NCBI GenBank assembly: GCA_021797055.1
Contig: JAKAAI010000003.1
Location: forward strand, 1 to 55,191
DNA: 55,191 bases
Direction of reading: 5' to 3'
Source of the DNA: Thermoplasmata archaeon
GTDB taxonomy: Archaea; Thermoplasmatota; Thermoplasmata; Thermoplasmatales; Thermoplasmataceae
In this document: positions 52,361-55,191 of the stretch, one piece after another
How positions within the stretch are numbered: position 1 is the stretch's first letter
Layout: every line of letters begins with the position of its first letter
The notes under the pieces: generated by a model
What the model saw: the letters and a program-made list of their open reading frames with translations, nothing else
Told to the model about the DNA's origin: nothing
Database searches by the model: none
Program-made: the position numbers and the translations under genes

Positions 52361-52579
52361 TCCTGCTTTTTAAATAATATTTCTCTTTTCTTGGAGTTAT
52401 ATAGCATAAATAACATTAAATCTGCAATTTTATTACCGGTCCTCTCTGGCCTAAAAGAGTGCATGACATTATCATATTTCTCCATGCCAAATATTATAAT
52501 CTCTTTCACCACTTCACATAAAACCTGATAGGTAAAATCTAAAATTTATATGAATCATAAGCATAACTAATTGATAATT
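52361..52579. promoter_or_regulatory. Divergent promoter region between the GTPase and aminotransferase genes
   Basis: Contains a leftward TATA-like run (52366-52379) and a rightward AATTTATATG (52543-52552) about 32 nt before the ATG at 52580. The middle is AT-rich with no clear hairpin or gene. Confidence 0.45.
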
Positions 52580-53809
52580 ATGGATTTTTTATTTTCATCC
52601 CTTATTTCAAGGATGAAGCCGTCGGAAATTCGTGAGCTTCTTAAGATGGCAAACACAAAGGGACTGATATCTTTTGGTGGCGGTATGCCTGACCCTCAGA
52701 CATTCCCGCTTGAAGAGCTCAAAGAGATAATTGATGATATATTTAACAAGTATTTTTCAAACGCATTTCAATATGGAGTGACTTCTGGGATTCTGCCACT
52801 GAGGGAAGAAATATCAAAATTGGTCAAAAGGACTGAAAATATAGATTGCGAGCCTGACGAGATAAATGTAACAAGCGGTTCACAACAGGCATTATATGCT
52901 GTAGGAAAGGTTCTTGCCGGACCGAATCAGACAGTTATAACTGAATTGCCGACTTATGTTGGCGCCATAAGCGCATATGACGCAAATATGATTGATATGC
53001 GGGGCGTTGAAATGGATGATGAGGGCATAAGGACGGATATTCTTGAATCTACGCTGAATCGATTTAAGAGTGAGGGCAGACAGGCGAAATTTATCTATGT
53101 TATACCGAATTTTCATAATCCTGCGGGGTACACACTTTCTTATGAGAGAAGGAAACACCTGATTGATCTTTCAGTTGATTATAATGTTCCGATAATTGAG
53201 GATAACCCATATGGCGAACTTAGATATTATGGGAATAAGATACCGAGCCTGAAGAGCATGGATCCAGATGAAAGGGTCATTTATATGGGTACATTCTCAA
53301 AGGTCATGACACCCGGCTTGAGGATTGGATACGTAGTTGGTAAAAAGGACGTGATCAGGAAGGTCAATCTTCTAAAACAAGCCCTTGATCTGTCCACCAA
53401 TACACTTTCTGAATACATAGCCTATGAGTACCTTAAGAGGGATGTCATGAAAACGCAGATACCGAAGAATATAGCTATATACAGGAAGAAAAGGGACAGA
53501 ATGCTTGATGCTTTGGCAAGGAATTTTCCAGAAAACTCAAAATGGTCCAAACCGGATGGAGGCATGTTTGTCTGGGCCACTCTTTCTGATGAGATCGATA
53601 CAGGAAACATGAAGGAGAGAGCTGTCAATAACGGAGTTGCCTACATAAGTGGAATGTCGTTTTATCCAAATATGGAAAAGAGAAACGGCATGAGGATCAA
53701 TTTCAGTTATCCAACACTTGATGAAATAGACGAAGGAATAAAGAGGCTTTCTCTTACAATAGACCAGGAAACTTCATTGATTAAGCAGGCAGTTCATAAA
53801 CAATCCTGA
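52580..53809 (+). CDS. Fold-type I aminotransferase (LysN/KAT-like)
   Basis: A 409-residue PLP enzyme of the branch containing 2-aminoadipate and kynurenine/alpha-aminoadipate transaminases. ISFGGGMPDPQTFP opens the domain, TSGSQQALYAVGKVL and PNFHNPAGYT bind the cofactor, and MGTFSKVMTPGLRIGYV has the PLP-lysine. KPDGGMFVWATL is near the C-terminus. Amino donor unknown. It is followed closely by coaD (5 nt), suggesting one transcript. Confidence 0.88.
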   Translation: MDFLFSSLISRMKPSEIRELLKMANTKGLISFGGGMPDPQTFPLEELKEIIDDIFNKYFSNAFQYGVTSGILPLREEISKLVKRTENIDCEPDEINVTSGSQQALYAVGKVLAGPNQTVITELPTYVGAISAYDANMIDMRGVEMDDEGIRTDILESTLNRFKSEGRQAKFIYVIPNFHNPAGYTLSYERRKHLIDLSVDYNVPIIEDNPYGELRYYGNKIPSLKSMDPDERVIYMGTFSKVMTPGLRIGYVVGKKDVIRKVNLLKQALDLSTNTLSEYIAYEYLKRDVMKTQIPKNIAIYRKKRDRMLDALARNFPENSKWSKPDGGMFVWATLSDEIDTGNMKERAVNNGVAYISGMSFYPNMEKRNGMRINFSYPTLDEIDEGIKRLSLTIDQETSLIKQAVHKQS

Positions 53810-53814
53810 TTTAA

Positions 53815-54798
53815 ATGACAGTTGTTGTAGGCGGAACTTTCTCCATACTCCACAAGGGGCACAGGGAACTCCTCCGGGCTGCTGCTGGAGAGAGTGACCA
53901 TCTGGTCATTGGCCTGACAACGGATTCCTTTCTCAAGAATAGAAAGAAATACCAGTATCCTGCTTACGAGGAGCGCGAGAGGAATTTGAGGAAATTTGTG
54001 TCCAAAATAAGCAGCAACTTTGAGATCAGGCCATTGAACGCACAGTATGGAAACACTACAGAGGATGAGTCATATACAGCCATTGCGGTTTCGGAGGAGA
54101 CGGAAAATGCTGCTCTTATGATTAACCAGATAAGAATTTCAAACGGTCTGGCACCGCTTAAAATTCTGAAAATTCCAACTGTGAGGGCGAAGGACCTGAT
54201 TGCAATCAGGTCCTCTAGAATATACCGGGGAGACATTGACATCAGAGGAAACAGGCTAAAGGTTTTGAAATTGGTCATTTCCACCCACAATAATCTGAAA
54301 TATAGGATTTTCAGTTCCTTCATGAGAGAAAATCTTGGTCCAGCAGCAGTAACAAGAAATGGTTCATATTCCCTTGAAAGCGATCAGCCCTTCGGTGAGG
54401 TTACAATAAAACTTGCAAGAACAAGGGCGGAAAGCGTAAAAATAGAATATGATTATTCTGCAGGGATCGAATCTGGTCTATTCTATGAAAAGCATACGAA
54501 TTCATATCTTGATTTTCACTGCTGTTATCTTCTGGACAGCCTTGGAGAAGCATCCATAGGATTCAGCAGCGGTTTTAGGATTCCTGAAAATGTCATACAG
54601 AAAATTAAGGAAGGCATGGATATGTCCGAAGCATTCGGCAAATTGTACGGATATGAGAGGATCGGGGAAAAGGAGGGTATTGTAGGAATACTTACAAATG
54701 GCAGAATTACACGTGGCGATCTAATAAGAGAAGCAATAAGAAATGCACTCTACTCAAGAATCAGTGTTTTCCATAAGCAGCATGTTCAGAAAGGATAG
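53815..54798 (+). CDS. coaD: Phosphopantetheine adenylyltransferase fused to a DUF84 domain
   Basis: A 327-residue fusion. Residues 1 to about 145 are archaeal CoaD, which makes dephospho-CoA: GGTFSILHKGH has the HxGH motif (His13, His16), and IRSSRIYRG is the second signature. Residues from about 150 to 320 match DUF84 (inosine/xanthosine triphosphatase-like): AGIESGLFYE, GEASIGFSSGFRIP, GIVGILTNGRITR. The fusion is known in Thermoplasmatales. Its N-terminal DUF84 segment (KLVISTHNNLKYR) is degenerate compared with the usual GSTNPVK. Confidence 0.92.
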   Translation: MTVVVGGTFSILHKGHRELLRAAAGESDHLVIGLTTDSFLKNRKKYQYPAYEERERNLRKFVSKISSNFEIRPLNAQYGNTTEDESYTAIAVSEETENAALMINQIRISNGLAPLKILKIPTVRAKDLIAIRSSRIYRGDIDIRGNRLKVLKLVISTHNNLKYRIFSSFMRENLGPAAVTRNGSYSLESDQPFGEVTIKLARTRAESVKIEYDYSAGIESGLFYEKHTNSYLDFHCCYLLDSLGEASIGFSSGFRIPENVIQKIKEGMDMSEAFGKLYGYERIGEKEGIVGILTNGRITRGDLIREAIRNALYSRISVFHKQHVQKG

Positions 54799-54812
54799 AC
54801 CAAAGGAATTTG

Positions 54813-55106
54813 TCATAAAAACAGTGAAAGTGATGATACCAGGATAGCAACCAGAACGGTAAGGGGCAGGTTCTTTGTTTTTAATGCGACCGCGATCGCC
54901 GATAGCATAGCAACCACGTTGATTAGGGTGACCTGGGGTATGTTATAAATAAAAAGGCTTGCAAAGGCTGAAACGGCGAATAAATTGAAGAATCCCTCCA
55001 GCTTAAGGTATTTCCTGAATTTCTCATAAAATTTCCATGGTAAAACCCTCTGGGAAACACTCACCACGGCTAGTACTATGATAAGAATTGTGATAATAAC
55101 GGTCAA
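54813..55106 (-). CDS. azlD: AzlD-family branched-chain amino acid transport subunit
   Basis: A 97-residue protein with about four helices, VSQRVLPWKFYEK in the first loop being typical of AzlD. Together with AzlC it exports branched-chain amino acids in bacteria. The TTG start abuts the TGA of the upstream azlC gene (TGATTG), so translation is coupled. Confidence 0.82.
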   Translation of the reverse strand: MTVIITILIIVLAVVSVSQRVLPWKFYEKFRKYLKLEGFFNLFAVSAFASLFIYNIPQVTLINVVAMLSAIAVALKTKNLPLTVLVAILVSSLSLFL

Positions 55107-55191
55107 TCAGGCCACACCCCTTGCCTTGCTATAATAATAGCCAAGTAGAACTCCTGCAAGTATCGGCACGATAATGAAATATGATGGGAGG
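55107..55191 (-). CDS. azlC: AzlC-family protein, C-terminal fragment
   Basis: The last 27 residues of a leftward gene that runs off the right edge. They read as one hydrophobic helix (IIVPILAGVLLGYYYSK) followed by ARGVA, matching the end of AzlC permeases. The identification rests largely on pairing with azlD. Confidence 0.65.
   Translation of the reverse strand, partial: LPSYFIIVPILAGVLLGYYYSKARGVA

Overview
The window is a gene-dense stretch of an archaeal chromosome, most likely from the order Thermoplasmatales. The protein content points there: ORC1/CDC6, a degenerate B-family polymerase (PolB2 type), a two-subunit-type GMP synthase, RaSEA of archaeosine synthesis, archaeal CoaD fused to a DUF84 domain, a tandem-fused tRNA splicing endonuclease, a MOFRL-type glycerate 2-kinase, an S53 acid peptidase and surface proteins rich in N-glycosylation sequons. 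Many genes have a TATA element about 24-35 nt before the start codon and almost no 5' UTR (leaderless mRNAs). TTG and GTG starts are common. Species cannot be named from this.

Layout. 1-4.3 kb: small housekeeping and membrane genes plus a Nei/Fpg glycosylase that lacks the N-terminal proline. 4.4-9.9 kb: a B12-domain-like radical SAM gene leading into orc1/cdc6, which meets tail-to-tail a three-gene operon ending in the degenerate polymerase. 10-16.4 kb: NDP-sugar pyrophosphorylase, a coiled-coil protein, CoA-disulfide reductase, and pyrF-ftsZ facing pyrE. 16.4-20.1 kb: an MFS transporter and a rhodanese-glycerate kinase-TrmI operon. 20.2-25.7 kb: a LOG-like protein, a large secreted protein, a chlorite-dismutase/HemQ-family gene with thiI, and an EamA transporter. 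25.8-28.9 kb: a tyrosine/homogentisate catabolic operon (hpd, fah, hmgA). 29-38.8 kb: PPC-domain protein, Nudix hydrolase, amino acid permease, hemA, phosphoesterase, aminotransferase, RaSEA, thiL, a new 42-residue gene and two overlapping paralogous membrane genes. 38.9-46.4 kb: ileS, a small anchored protein and a 1149-residue S53 peptidase. 46.4-55.2 kb: a second new small gene, TrmB regulator, guaA subunit B, a second radical SAM paralogue, rpsB, endA, a Ras-like GTPase, aminotransferase, coaD-DUF84 and azlD/azlC.

Themes. tRNA biology is heavily represented (TrmI, ThiI, RaSEA, EndA, IleRS, HemA). The two radical SAM proteins resemble the COG1032 family that includes the Grs enzymes that put rings into tetraether lipids; this is a hypothesis from sequence feel, not proof. 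The best candidates for something under-described are the polB2 operon with its two unassigned small genes, the two radical SAM paralogues, the tandem membrane paralogues, the proline-less Nei protein, and several clean palindromes sitting at predicted transcription starts (MFS transporter, amino acid permease, large secreted protein). No tRNA or rRNA gene, CRISPR array, transposase or attachment site was seen.
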